A stretch of 22,450 bases of DNA from Bacillota bacterium (lineage in GTDB: Bacteria > Bacillota > Clostridia > Lachnospirales > Lachnospiraceae). Under the pieces are notes generated by a model. The model saw nothing but the letters and a program-made list of their open reading frames with translations, was not told the origin of the DNA and did not search any database. The number at the start of each line of letters is the position of its first letter. Position 1 is the first letter of the stretch. The position numbers and the translations under genes were made by a program. Location: positions 1-22,450 of the forward strand of contig JAEYRK010000005.1 in NCBI GenBank assembly GCA_023435645.1, written 5' to 3'. This document shows positions 7,246-15,189 of this stretch, piece after piece.

Positions 7246-8297
7246 CAGGTACTCCTCCTTATCCGAGGATCAATCAATGAATACAAAGAGTCAACAATTA
7301 AATTGGCGAATACAATCATAAAGGACATAAATAGGATCAGCCCCTGTACAATAAAGTAGTCTCTCGCTCCCATAAAGCCACCGAACTGTTGACCCAGGCC
7401 CGGATAGTTAAATATCGTTTCCATCAAGGGCGAGCCTCCGAATAAAGCTGCAAAGGATAGCGCCAGGGAGGTAATCAGCGGAAGCATCGCATTCTTCCTT
7501 AGGTATCTTTTTACGATGATTTTCTCCGGAATTCCCCTGGCTCTGGCTGCATAGATATAATCATCCCCCAATACACCGATGGAGCTTGCTCTCATGGATA
7601 GAGCCCAGGAGCCGATTTGAACAATGGAGAAGGCTAATACGGGCAGGGCTGCATGGTACAACACATTTAACAGCCATGGCCAGCCTTCCAGCTCCAGCAT
7701 AATATCATAGTTGCCCTGTACCGGGAAAATTTTAAATCTAACCCCCAGAAGAAAGATTAGTATCATACCCCATAGGTAATCCGGTATCGAACCGGACACC
7801 ACAATGTAGGATAAAGCGGCTCCTCCCCTCATTCCTTTTCTTTTCCAGGCCATATGAGAACCCATGAAAATCCCGATGATAAAGCTAAGAAATAAGGAAA
7901 TGCTTGATATAAATAAAGTCCATGGTAAAAAGTCTTTGATCAATCCATTTACCGTTATGTCCGGTCTGCGCATGGAAATCCCAAGATTTCCATGCAGCAA
8001 GCCGTTTACATAATTACCTAATTGTACAAATACACTTTCATCCGGATTATAATTCAACAAAGATTTTGCTAAGCTTCTGGCTTCTTCAAAGGATATCCTT
8101 CGTTCCATCATTAAGCTCTGCGCATAGGTATCCACCGGATTGCCGGGCATCATTTTTATTAATAAAAAACCAAAGATTGCGACTAATACCAGGGTGAATA
8201 TGGCGATGACTAAGCGCCTCCAGAAAAATCTAGTTTTATTCATAAACCGTATCAATAGGGCTATTATTTTGATGTCTTCTTTTCCCTTCGCTTTCAA
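7245..8297 (-). CDS. ABC transporter permease (OppB/DppB-like), TTG start
   Basis: A 350-residue inner-membrane permease. The N-terminal helix is near residues 28-48, followed by the conserved MPGNPVD and an extracytoplasmic segment. The main transport domain comes next, with the EAA-type loop YIYAARARGIPEKIIVKRYL, then a PLMETIFNYPGLGQ block and a C-terminal ending DSLYSLIDPRIR, all diagnostic of the OppB/DppB family. The start is TTG at 8297 with GAGGAGG about 6 nt upstream, at the end of the binding-protein gene. The first in-frame ATG (residue 19) has no comparable site and would remove basic residues before the first helix. The weak start codon may set the permease below the binding protein. 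Confidence 0.94.
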   Translation of the reverse strand: MKAKGKEDIKIIALLIRFMNKTRFFWRRLVIAIFTLVLVAIFGFLLIKMMPGNPVDTYAQSLMMERRISFEEARSLAKSLLNYNPDESVFVQLGNYVNGLLHGNLGISMRRPDITVNGLIKDFLPWTLFISSISLFLSFIIGIFMGSHMAWKRKGMRGGAALSYIVVSGSIPDYLWGMILIFLLGVRFKIFPVQGNYDIMLELEGWPWLLNVLYHAALPVLAFSIVQIGSWALSMRASSIGVLGDDYIYAARARGIPEKIIVKRYLRKNAMLPLITSLALSFAALFGGSPLMETIFNYPGLGQQFGGFMGARDYFIVQGLILFMSFMIVFANLIVDSLYSLIDPRIRRST

Positions 8298-8309
8298 CGA
8301 AATCCTCCT

Positions 8310-10211
8310 CTATTTCTTCGGTTTGTAAAAGTTAAGTGAGAAGTTGATACCCTGTGAGAAATACAGGTTTGTCCTTGCTACATCAAAGAACTCCTTCGAC
8401 CCCACCTCAGGTACATAAGCTACATTTCTGCTGTCCTTCATCCTATCCTCCATAGGGAGCCCGTCAATCTTTGTAAAGTCTACAAAAGAGCCCGTCACAT
8501 TCTGATAAAACTGAACACCGTAATTTTGATTTGCGGCACCAAATACCATATCCGCCAATACTTCCTTTAAATCCTCTTCCGAATAGTAATACAAATTGCT
8601 CATGACATCCTTTACATAGAAGGTCCCGCTTTTATCCCTCTTTTCAAATTCAAGGGCGATATTTCCAATATCCTTCTTTTCGATTTTGCCGGCATTAAAA
8701 TCCTCCTCCGTAAAGGTAGGGAACTTTAATATCGGACCGTTGATGTCCCGATATACATAGAGGAAGGAGCCCGTCGGATAAGAAAAGCTCATATTCAAAT
8801 CAGTCCAGTTTACAACAAAATCATAAACGCTATCCCCTGCTTTTGCTGTATCAAACCAGGAGCCGAAATCATTGGCTCTCTTTAGAGAAATCTCAATACC
8901 AAACTCGTTCAGAGCACTTTCCACAGCCTCTGCAACACCACTCATACCGGGATGGCTTCCGTCATATCCTAAGGATAATTTCACAGCCTGTCCGTTTACG
9001 GTCCATTTATCCCCTTGCTTTACCCAGCCTGCCGATTCAAGCAGTTGTGTCGCCTTCTGTAAATCCTTAGTGTATCTTGGTAATGCGTCGTAATCCGCAG
9101 AATCAAGCCAGCTTTTTGCTTCGCTCGGCGCCATTCCGATCAGAGGGAATTCACTGGTAATGGCATATTTATTACCTGCATTCTTCATTTCCTCACGATT
9201 GAAAATATACTGAAAGGCCTGTCGCACCTCCGGAGTCCATATCTCTTTTTCCAGGTTAAATACTAAGCCGATCGCGCCGGGATCAAACATTTTTAAATGG
9301 GCCATATTTTTATTACTGTCAAGAATGGCATTCAAGGTTGCCTCAGGGGCCAAACCATCCTGATAATAGATTTCTCCATTGGAAAGCATGTTATAGATGG
9401 AGTTAATGTCAGCCACATTGTGGCAAATCACACGATCAAATTTTATATTATCCGCAAAATAGTAGTCCTCATTTTTTGCTAATATCATCTGATTCTGGGT
9501 TTCTTTTTCCAGTTTAAAGGGGCCTGTAGCCACAAACCAGGCAGGGTTATAGGCTTTAAAGCCATTGTAGTTCGCCATAAACGCCTCATCAGCCTCCGGC
9601 TGTATGGCCTTTCCAAAAGGTGCCCAGCCTACATAGCCCTCTTCTGCATCCGGCTGACTCAGCAGGATTTCCTGGCATTTGTCAACATAATCCTTAAACT
9701 CTGAATATTTGACGGAGCCCACCTTTTGAACAGCGATTAATAAGGTTTTCACCATATCGTTCGGCTCCATCCAGCTCTTCCAGGTCAATTTCACTGTTTT
9801 GTCATCCACTTTTTCAATTGGTTTCGCCAGATAATTCGTTAGCTCAACAAAGTTGATATGATAAAAGGCCATGACATCCTCAGCAACAAAGTCATCTCCA
9901 TTTTGCCATTTTGCATTTTTACGAATATGGATCATAGAGGTGGAGTCTGCTTTATGCTCCACACTTTCCGCCAATAGATAATGCAGCTCATCGGTGGATC
10001 TTACATATTGAATTAATGGTTCTACCGCCAGCCATTCTAGGGCACCTATATTGGAGCCACCATGATAATGATTTCGTATCCCCGTCTTATCCCAGGTCTT
10101 TGCTATGCGAAATGTTGTGTCTACTTGTTTGGTCTCCTTGTTGGCTGCACAGCCAACCATATTTACCATAAGAAAAATAATGAAACCTAAGCTTACAAGC
10201 TTTCTCTTCAT
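8310..10211 (-). CDS. Extracellular solute-binding lipoprotein, family 5 (Opp/Dpp type)
   Basis: A 633-residue lipoprotein that should capture the ligand and deliver it to the permeases. The signal peptide ends in a lipobox with Cys21 (NMVGC). The mature part has the SBP_bac_5 layout: an N-terminal WLAVEPLIQY segment, IRKNAKWQNGDDFVAEDV (residues about 96-113), and DPGAIGLVFNLEKEIW then VRQAFQYIFNREEM in the middle. It is longer than the usual 500-550 residues of dipeptide-binding proteins. Several members of this family bind oligosaccharides instead of peptides, and position just after three GH32-like genes supports that here. AGGGAGG lies 7 nt before the ATG. The downstream permease gene starts 12 nt after its stop. 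Confidence 0.95.
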   Translation of the reverse strand: MKRKLVSLGFIIFLMVNMVGCAANKETKQVDTTFRIAKTWDKTGIRNHYHGGSNIGALEWLAVEPLIQYVRSTDELHYLLAESVEHKADSTSMIHIRKNAKWQNGDDFVAEDVMAFYHINFVELTNYLAKPIEKVDDKTVKLTWKSWMEPNDMVKTLLIAVQKVGSVKYSEFKDYVDKCQEILLSQPDAEEGYVGWAPFGKAIQPEADEAFMANYNGFKAYNPAWFVATGPFKLEKETQNQMILAKNEDYYFADNIKFDRVICHNVADINSIYNMLSNGEIYYQDGLAPEATLNAILDSNKNMAHLKMFDPGAIGLVFNLEKEIWTPEVRQAFQYIFNREEMKNAGNKYAITSEFPLIGMAPSEAKSWLDSADYDALPRYTKDLQKATQLLESAGWVKQGDKWTVNGQAVKLSLGYDGSHPGMSGVAEAVESALNEFGIEISLKRANDFGSWFDTAKAGDSVYDFVVNWTDLNMSFSYPTGSFLYVYRDINGPILKFPTFTEEDFNAGKIEKKDIGNIALEFEKRDKSGTFYVKDVMSNLYYYSEEDLKEVLADMVFGAANQNYGVQFYQNVTGSFVDFTKIDGLPMEDRMKDSRNVAYVPEVGSKEFFDVARTNLYFSQGINFSLNFYKPKK

Positions 10212-10223
10212 ATAAAATCCTCC

Positions 10224-11741
10224 CTATTTTTGTAGTTCCGACCTAGTTTTTAAATGAAACGCTTCTATATTCGTAACGCTTGCACTATTACTCTTTACGA
10301 CAACCTTATCCCTCCCCATAGTTACGCCAACTCTGGCCGGTAAATAATATTTGTCGTTGATATAAATTTCCAGCATATCGGCTTCCGTAAGGATTCTAAC
10401 AGTATTTTGGTCAAGCAAGTCCTCCTCAGCTAACATGATTTCGCTTAGGATTAAATGATTAAAGGTAACTGTTGCTAAGTGATATCCCTCTTTCTTTGTT
10501 ATATTTACTGCTACCTTTTTATCTACAAAGTTGATACCAAAAGACTCATCCTTCATCAAAAAGTCAATCTGTAAATCAGATCTTTTCTCTGCTGTAAATT
10601 CATAGCTGTTCTCTGCTGTAAGGGTAACTGACTCCTCCAGAGCAAAATACTGTGCTCCTCGAAGAAGCTCTGTGATGTCCTTTGCCATTCTCGCTCCCAG
10701 TTTACCGTCCTCCAGCTGATAAACCTCTGTCGGCAGATTAATATGCCCGCCCCAGAAACCTCCGTCATATTCTTTTGGTAGCCATCCAAATAGGAAAAAC
10801 TGATCTCCTTTTTTCACGATCTGGGCTGCACATAAATCCTCACTGGTAAGATAATTAATTTCCTTCTTTGTCCAATCCATCGAATAAGGGTCTACGTTCT
10901 CATCTCCGATGAGATATGCTAATTTCCCGACACCATGATTGGAATAGCCATAGAAGCTGGTAAAGACATACCATCTATTGCCGATTTTTATCAGCTGTGG
11001 GCATTCCGGATCATGCTTATCCCTGTTCTCAGCAAATACCGGCTTTGCCTCCTTGCTCCAATCCTCCAGACTTCCGGAATTCGTTCTTCCAATTGCCAGA
11101 TTGGAGATATAGATATTTTCAGACGGTACTCGTTTCGGATAATTGATGGCTATGGAATAGAATCGGTCCGTAGCTTCATCATAGGCAACATATGGATCGC
11201 GGCTGCCACCGGGGAACTGTTCCTTGTCCTGATATGCCTGAAAACTACTGCCTGCATATTCCCAGGTGATCAAATCCTCGCTCACGCTGGTGTGATAGTC
11301 TCCGTAATAGGAGTAATATTTTCCAGCTTTCTCCGTAATTCCAAGGACAGCATAATTCTCCATAAAGCTTTTAATCGATAACTCCTTGGGCTTCCAGCTG
11401 ATCCCATCCTGAGAGGTCAATAATCTCGAATGAAATCTACCTCCGGTTTCCAGATAAAACATATACCATGTGGATGACTTTTCATCATAGAATGGATGCA
11501 CGTCCCCAATATAACGATTCTCATATTCTTCCGGTAAGATATAATGAAGCATAACTTCCTCCGTTTTTTTGTTTTTGTCCTCCTGCTTCATGTCCTCCTT
11601 CCTTTCCTCCTTTTTCTCACTGCCAAGCTCCCCATTGTTCTCCGTAGGAGATTCGCTTTTTTTACAGCCACCCAGTAGGAAAAGCCCGATCAGCAGTCCC
11701 ATCATGCATGTACTATACCTAACCCATTTTTTCTTAATCAT
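10224..11741 (-). CDS. GH32-like glycoside hydrolase, surface lipoprotein
   Basis: A 505-residue predicted lipoprotein with lipobox Cys26 (LLGGC) and a charged Lys/Glu linker to about residue 62. A five-bladed propeller of the GH32/GH43/GH68 superfamily follows, then a C-terminal beta-sandwich from about 370. The three acidic sites of clan GH-J can be placed: Asp80 in GDVHPFY (nucleophile position), Asp182 in SRDPY (transition-state stabiliser) and Glu246 in PECPQ (acid/base). The usual N-D-P-N-G around the nucleophile is absent. The block FWGGHINLPTEVYQ is typical of GH32. I prefer ATG at 11741, with AGGGAG about 9 nt upstream, over the in-frame GTG at 11747, which abuts the previous stop and has too little spacing. 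It should cut furanosidic bonds, perhaps fructans, outside the membrane. Specificity is unknown. Confidence 0.85.
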   Translation of the reverse strand: MIKKKWVRYSTCMMGLLIGLFLLGGCKKSESPTENNGELGSEKKEERKEDMKQEDKNKKTEEVMLHYILPEEYENRYIGDVHPFYDEKSSTWYMFYLETGGRFHSRLLTSQDGISWKPKELSIKSFMENYAVLGITEKAGKYYSYYGDYHTSVSEDLITWEYAGSSFQAYQDKEQFPGGSRDPYVAYDEATDRFYSIAINYPKRVPSENIYISNLAIGRTNSGSLEDWSKEAKPVFAENRDKHDPECPQLIKIGNRWYVFTSFYGYSNHGVGKLAYLIGDENVDPYSMDWTKKEINYLTSEDLCAAQIVKKGDQFFLFGWLPKEYDGGFWGGHINLPTEVYQLEDGKLGARMAKDITELLRGAQYFALEESVTLTAENSYEFTAEKRSDLQIDFLMKDESFGINFVDKKVAVNITKKEGYHLATVTFNHLILSEIMLAEEDLLDQNTVRILTEADMLEIYINDKYYLPARVGVTMGRDKVVVKSNSASVTNIEAFHLKTRSELQK

Positions 11742-11747
11742 TTTCAC

Positions 11748-13340
11748 CTACTCCCTATTCAAAGAATAAATATTGATATTATTAGCCTCAAAGCTTCCAT
11801 ATTCGCTAAACACACCCAGCTTATTCACAGAAGTGAACTTATGTATTCTGCCGGATAGAGCAAATTGATCATCCAGATAAATCTCGATGATGTTGCCATC
11901 TGTAATGACTCTAAGCTTCATCGCTTTGTTATACTGGAGCTCTATCGGTATACTGGCTATCTTGTCCATACGTTCAAAGTGCTCTCTGAGTATCAATTCT
12001 TTGGTAATGGGATCGATGAAAACCTCATACCCGTTAAACTTCTCATTTCCCGTTTTGAGAACAACACCAAACCCTGCACTATCCTCCCCAAGAGCTACTT
12101 CCATCTCCAGATCAAAGTTGATATATTCACCTTCAAACCACAGCTCTCCGTAATCATGATTTTTCAGGTGGCGTAAGGTCTGTCCCTCCAGCGCGAAGCC
12201 GTCACCTCTGACATAAGCTGCATTTCCATCAAAGCGGTAGAGATGTTCCTTTCTTAATAGTTCCTCCGGTACCGCCAGTCTTGTCCGCAGCTTTCCGTCC
12301 TTCGTCTGATAGATTTCCTTCGGGAAGGCCATATGACCACCCCATTGATATGGATTTCCATCTGTACGGTTGACATAGGTCGGTATCCAGCCGATTATTA
12401 TCCTTTTGCCGTCTCCCTGTGCCGAGTTGGGAGCCATCTCCTCCGTTGAGGTCAAGGTATCTACAGGAAATCTCTTCCACGGTCCCTTCGGATTATCGGA
12501 ATAACGGTAGCGGACTTGCCCGACTCTCTTCGTTCCCCAGCTTGCCAGCAGATAATAATAATCACCCATTTGAAATAACTCAGGACATTCCGGGACATTG
12601 GAATTACCGGGGCTGAATAACAATTCCGGTGGCGAAAAGTCTACAAAGTCCATTGTTTTCGAATAATAAATTTCTGAGGAAGCATTATTGTACAGCTCGG
12701 GGTTTTGCTTCACGGAAAACAAAAACCAGTATTCATTATTTTTCTCATCATAGAACAAACTCGGATCTCTGGGATCGGTAGAGGGCACCGAAGAATATGG
12801 AAATCCCAGACCCTGTTCGGTAAAGTTGATGTAATCTGCCGTTTTACTGATTCCGTATCCACGATTGCCGATTACATCATTGTACATGGAGTACAGCTCT
12901 CCTTCATATTCTGCATTGGCAACTGCCCACCAGCTTCGGGAGGTATCGATGGTGGTCTTCACCTCCTCCCAGTGAAACAGATCCTCTGAAATGGCAAGTC
13001 CCTGTCTTACCCCTTCCAAGGCCCCACGATTTTTAGTGGTAAAGGGTAATTCCAGATAATAAACATACCACTTCCCATTATGATATACAGGATGAGCGTC
13101 ACCAAAATATCCCTTCTTACCGATATAATGTAATTTCGGTTCCGTCTCCTTGTCAGGTGTAATCAGCTTCCCTAACTTAAAATCCTTTGTTAAAGGCTTT
13201 TCTTCCATTCTTACCACCTTCTGAAATTTCCCTTCTATGAAAAAAGTTATTACAACCGCAAGTAGGATAAGTGCTACAAAAAGCAACACCCCTTTATAGT
13301 TCCTTCCTATCACGTGCTTAGACCGTAAATACCTCCACAT
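11748..13340 (-). CDS. GH32-like glycoside hydrolase with N-terminal membrane anchor
   Basis: A 530-residue protein. A basic N-terminus and one hydrophobic helix (about 18-36, VLLFVALILLAVVITFF) without a lipobox suggest an uncleaved anchor with the enzyme outside. The propeller shows Asp81 in GDAHPVYHNG, Asp192 in PRDPS and Glu251-Cys in PECPE. A YQWGGHMAFPKEIYQ block and a C-terminal beta-sandwich (about 390-530) including IIEIYLDDQFALSGR follow. These match the GH32 fold and triad, but the nucleophile motif is non-canonical. The ATG overlaps the end of the preceding gene by 23 nt with a moderate AGAGGTG site; a later GTG has no suitable site. It probably works with the lipoprotein paralogue on the same surface substrate. 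Substrate not determined. Confidence 0.85.
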   Translation of the reverse strand: MWRYLRSKHVIGRNYKGVLLFVALILLAVVITFFIEGKFQKVVRMEEKPLTKDFKLGKLITPDKETEPKLHYIGKKGYFGDAHPVYHNGKWYVYYLELPFTTKNRGALEGVRQGLAISEDLFHWEEVKTTIDTSRSWWAVANAEYEGELYSMYNDVIGNRGYGISKTADYINFTEQGLGFPYSSVPSTDPRDPSLFYDEKNNEYWFLFSVKQNPELYNNASSEIYYSKTMDFVDFSPPELLFSPGNSNVPECPELFQMGDYYYLLASWGTKRVGQVRYRYSDNPKGPWKRFPVDTLTSTEEMAPNSAQGDGKRIIIGWIPTYVNRTDGNPYQWGGHMAFPKEIYQTKDGKLRTRLAVPEELLRKEHLYRFDGNAAYVRGDGFALEGQTLRHLKNHDYGELWFEGEYINFDLEMEVALGEDSAGFGVVLKTGNEKFNGYEVFIDPITKELILREHFERMDKIASIPIELQYNKAMKLRVITDGNIIEIYLDDQFALSGRIHKFTSVNKLGVFSEYGSFEANNINIYSLNRE

Positions 13341-14700
13341 TCTCTAATCGCACCTCTCCATTTTCAGAGTATATGCTGATCCAGTCGTCCTTCTTAACAT
13401 ACATACGGGAGGATAGTGCTACCCCATCCAGATACAGCACACATACATCACCTTCCACTACAAGATCCAAATGGTATCTTGTACCGGATATTAACTGAAC
13501 CGGTCGTTCTACATTTGTAAAATTAGCTCTGCCCCAGGGAGTATTTGGTAGCAGTCCAAACGCCACTCTATTCTTACTCGTTTCAAACTTGTAGGCGTAA
13601 GCAAAGTCCTCCGCTGCATCATGTCTTAATAGAATCCCTGCGTTTACATGGCTATGGGAGATGATCATATCCGCTGAGATACGATAAGCATCGGCTTCCA
13701 CCTTGGTTAAGGTATCAACTGCAAAGCCTTGTTCATTGCTGCAGCTAATGACTTTCTCCGAGAAGCAGAGGGTTTTAAAATGCTTTTTAATTGTTTCAGG
13801 GATTCTACAGCCTAAGGAGCGATCCTTTCTCTGGAACACCTCATGAACCATTAAATTCCCACCCCATTGCCATTCACCATTATCATTCTCCCCTGCTTTG
13901 GTCGGAACCCAGCCAAAAACATACCGCCTATTACCATCCGATGCAGTTTTCGCTGCATAAAAGGCACGACCGTCAAAGGCATCATCATCGGTTGACTTCC
14001 AGCAGTTCTGCTCAATATCCGACACACGATATCTTGTCACACATCGGTCAGTAAACTCAGAATAAATCAGATACTTCTCTCTATTCATCGTGAATAAATC
14101 GGGACATTCATGGGTAAAAAAAGCATTGGGAGACCATAGGGGTTCTTCTACCTTCCAAGTCTTCAGATCCAGGGAGGAGCATAGGGCGGTACAGCCTCTC
14201 TTTATCTTGTCTCCTTGTTTTAACCTGGCTGCCAGTAGCATTAGGTAGCGGTTCTTCTCTTCATCCAGATATACAAAGGGATCACGCCAGTCATGTTCTT
14301 CATATTCGTCCCGAGGAGCATAAAACGTATCCTCCTTCACCTTCTCCCAATGAATTAGGTCGGAGCTAACCGCGTGCATCACTGCCTGCTCCGGCTCACC
14401 TTTTTTCCTCAGATGGGGATTATGACCTGTGTAGAAGATATGATACTTCCCTTCTGCCTCCTTATAAACAGAACCGGTAAATATGTATAGGTCCTGTTCT
14501 TCTACCGTTCCCCTCGGAATCACTTCACCAAATTCTTCATATTCAACAAAATCCTTGGTTCTGATCAGCCTCCAGGGAGTCCCCTCCCCTTGATTGCTGA
14601 TGTCTCGAAAATCATGCAGATAAAACAAATAAAAGAAACCATTTTCATAGTACGGAATAATATCCGCTGTTACGCCATCCTGTGTTTTGTAGTACAGCAT
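13318..14700 (-). CDS. GH32-like glycoside hydrolase, cytoplasmic, first gene of the operon
   Basis: A 460-residue enzyme with no signal peptide or anchor, so expected in the cytoplasm. Asp13 in ADIIPYYENG, Asp140 in WRDPF and Glu198 in HECPD mark the three catalytic positions of a GH32-type propeller. The blocks TGHNP, RRYVFGWVPTK and WQWGGNLMVHEVFQ recall a group of GH32-like proteins in Paenibacillus and actinobacteria. A C-terminal beta-sandwich (about 330-460) contains VCVLYLDGVALSSR. I start at ATG 14700, which has GGAG 6 nt upstream. The frame is open to 14769, but that DNA carries the promoter and an operator and would not be transcribed from the first base. It may finish breaking down imported oligosaccharides. 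Linkage and sugar are unknown. Confidence 0.88.
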   Translation of the reverse strand: MLYYKTQDGVTADIIPYYENGFFYLFYLHDFRDISNQGEGTPWRLIRTKDFVEYEEFGEVIPRGTVEEQDLYIFTGSVYKEAEGKYHIFYTGHNPHLRKKGEPEQAVMHAVSSDLIHWEKVKEDTFYAPRDEYEEHDWRDPFVYLDEEKNRYLMLLAARLKQGDKIKRGCTALCSSLDLKTWKVEEPLWSPNAFFTHECPDLFTMNREKYLIYSEFTDRCVTRYRVSDIEQNCWKSTDDDAFDGRAFYAAKTASDGNRRYVFGWVPTKAGENDNGEWQWGGNLMVHEVFQRKDRSLGCRIPETIKKHFKTLCFSEKVISCSNEQGFAVDTLTKVEADAYRISADMIISHSHVNAGILLRHDAAEDFAYAYKFETSKNRVAFGLLPNTPWGRANFTNVERPVQLISGTRYHLDLVVEGDVCVLYLDGVALSSRMYVKKDDWISIYSENGEVRLENVEVFTV

Positions 14701-14738
14701 ATGACTCTCCACTTCTATCATATATTCGTTGTCACGCT

Positions 14739-14752
14739 TGACAACGTTGTCA
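14739..14752. promoter_or_regulatory. LacI-family operator O1
   Basis: A perfect 14-bp palindrome, TGACAACGTTGTCA, with central CG. It covers about +2 to +15 relative to the inferred transcription start near 14753. It is identical to O2, and the centres are 35 bp apart. The likely ligand is the LacI-family protein encoded at the end of the same operon. Confidence 0.82.
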
Positions 14753-14759
14753 TGGATAT

Positions 14760-14788
14760 ATGTTAGCACGGTGTGACAACGTTGTCAA
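14760..14788 (-). promoter_or_regulatory. Sigma-A promoter of the GH32/ABC/LacI operon
   Basis: On the minus strand, TTGACA (14783-14788) and TAACAT (14760-14765) are separated by exactly 17 bp. Transcription should start near 14753, giving a leader of about 53 nt to the ATG at 14700. The -35 is inside operator O2 and the start site abuts operator O1, so bound repressor would exclude RNA polymerase. I saw no comparably strong internal promoter before 2251. Confidence 0.82.
14774..14787. promoter_or_regulatory. LacI-family operator O2 overlapping the -35 box
   Basis: An exact second copy of TGACAACGTTGTCA. Its 5' half contributes TTGACA of the -35 element on the minus strand. Two identical palindromes flanking one promoter are strong evidence for a specific repressor rather than chance. 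Confidence 0.82.
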
Positions 14789-14861
14789 TATAAAAATGTA
14801 CCTTTTTGATCCCTTATTCTTACATTTGGCCGTAATTCGCTTGATCCCCCCTTCACACAAT

Positions 14862-14898
14862 AATAAAAGCACCCCATCATTTTTCATGATAGGATGCT
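14862..14898 (-). terminator. Intrinsic terminator (CACCCTAYCAT family)
   Basis: Arms 14868-14880 and 14886-14898 (AGCACCCCATCAT type) pair over 13 bp with G-U wobbles around a 5-nt loop. The minus-strand transcript then reads TTTTATTATT. It stops transcripts coming from the 15190-16143 gene and through the methyltransferase relic before they reach the operon promoter. Confidence 0.75.
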
Positions 14899-15000
14899 CC
14901 TTCATTTCTTGCTATTACTATTCTATTGAACGTTTTGGATTCCTTTATTCATATGATTTTGCTTGCCATAAAGAGGCCATTGAGCGAAGATTACTTTTGC

Positions 15001-15175
15001 GGATGAATGAGCTAGCTTCCTAACATGATGCAAATATGTTCTCATACCGCTGTTACCGTTTGTAGCTGCATAAATTCTTCCGCCACTTTTAACTCTATGT
15101 ACTTCAGAGAAGGATTTGACAAGTCCTGAACGTGATATAGCATGTGATTTGTAATCACAACATCAAAGGAATGAT
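15001..15175 (-). pseudogene. Frameshifted fragment of a SAM methyltransferase gene
   Basis: This stretch is clearly homologous to 17774-17950, which encodes about residues 113-172 of the intact methyltransferase. Reading in, it gives HSFDVVITNHMLYHV, matching HCFDVVIANHMLYHV. A 1-nt deletion near 15108-15116 shifts the frame. A 3-nt deletion near 15083-15094 follows, and the shifted frame soon meets TGA. No start, motif I or C-terminal part remains. Together with the relic at 2066-2125 it shows that segments of this neighbourhood were once duplicated. The remainder of the gap (14899-15000) shows nothing that I recognise. Confidence 0.85.
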
Positions 15176-15189
15176 TTTCCCTGTACGTC

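Noticed and set aside
6809..7321. 170-codon open frame on the plus strand
   Set aside because: It is antisense to the two permease genes, whose families are unambiguous; composition is that of a shadow frame and no ribosome binding site was found.
10935..11381. 148-codon open frame on the plus strand
   Set aside because: Antisense to the GH32-like lipoprotein gene across its catalytic domain; no recognisable motif.
10224..14700. Assigning the three hydrolases to GH43
   Set aside because: The R-D-P and E-C-P motifs and the C-terminal beta-sandwich favour the GH32 side of the superfamily; a new related family remains possible.
14701..14769. Longer N-terminus for the first GH32-like protein
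   Set aside because: The extra codons contain operator O1 and part of the promoter; the transcript is predicted to begin near 14753, and only the ATG at 14700 has a good ribosome binding site.
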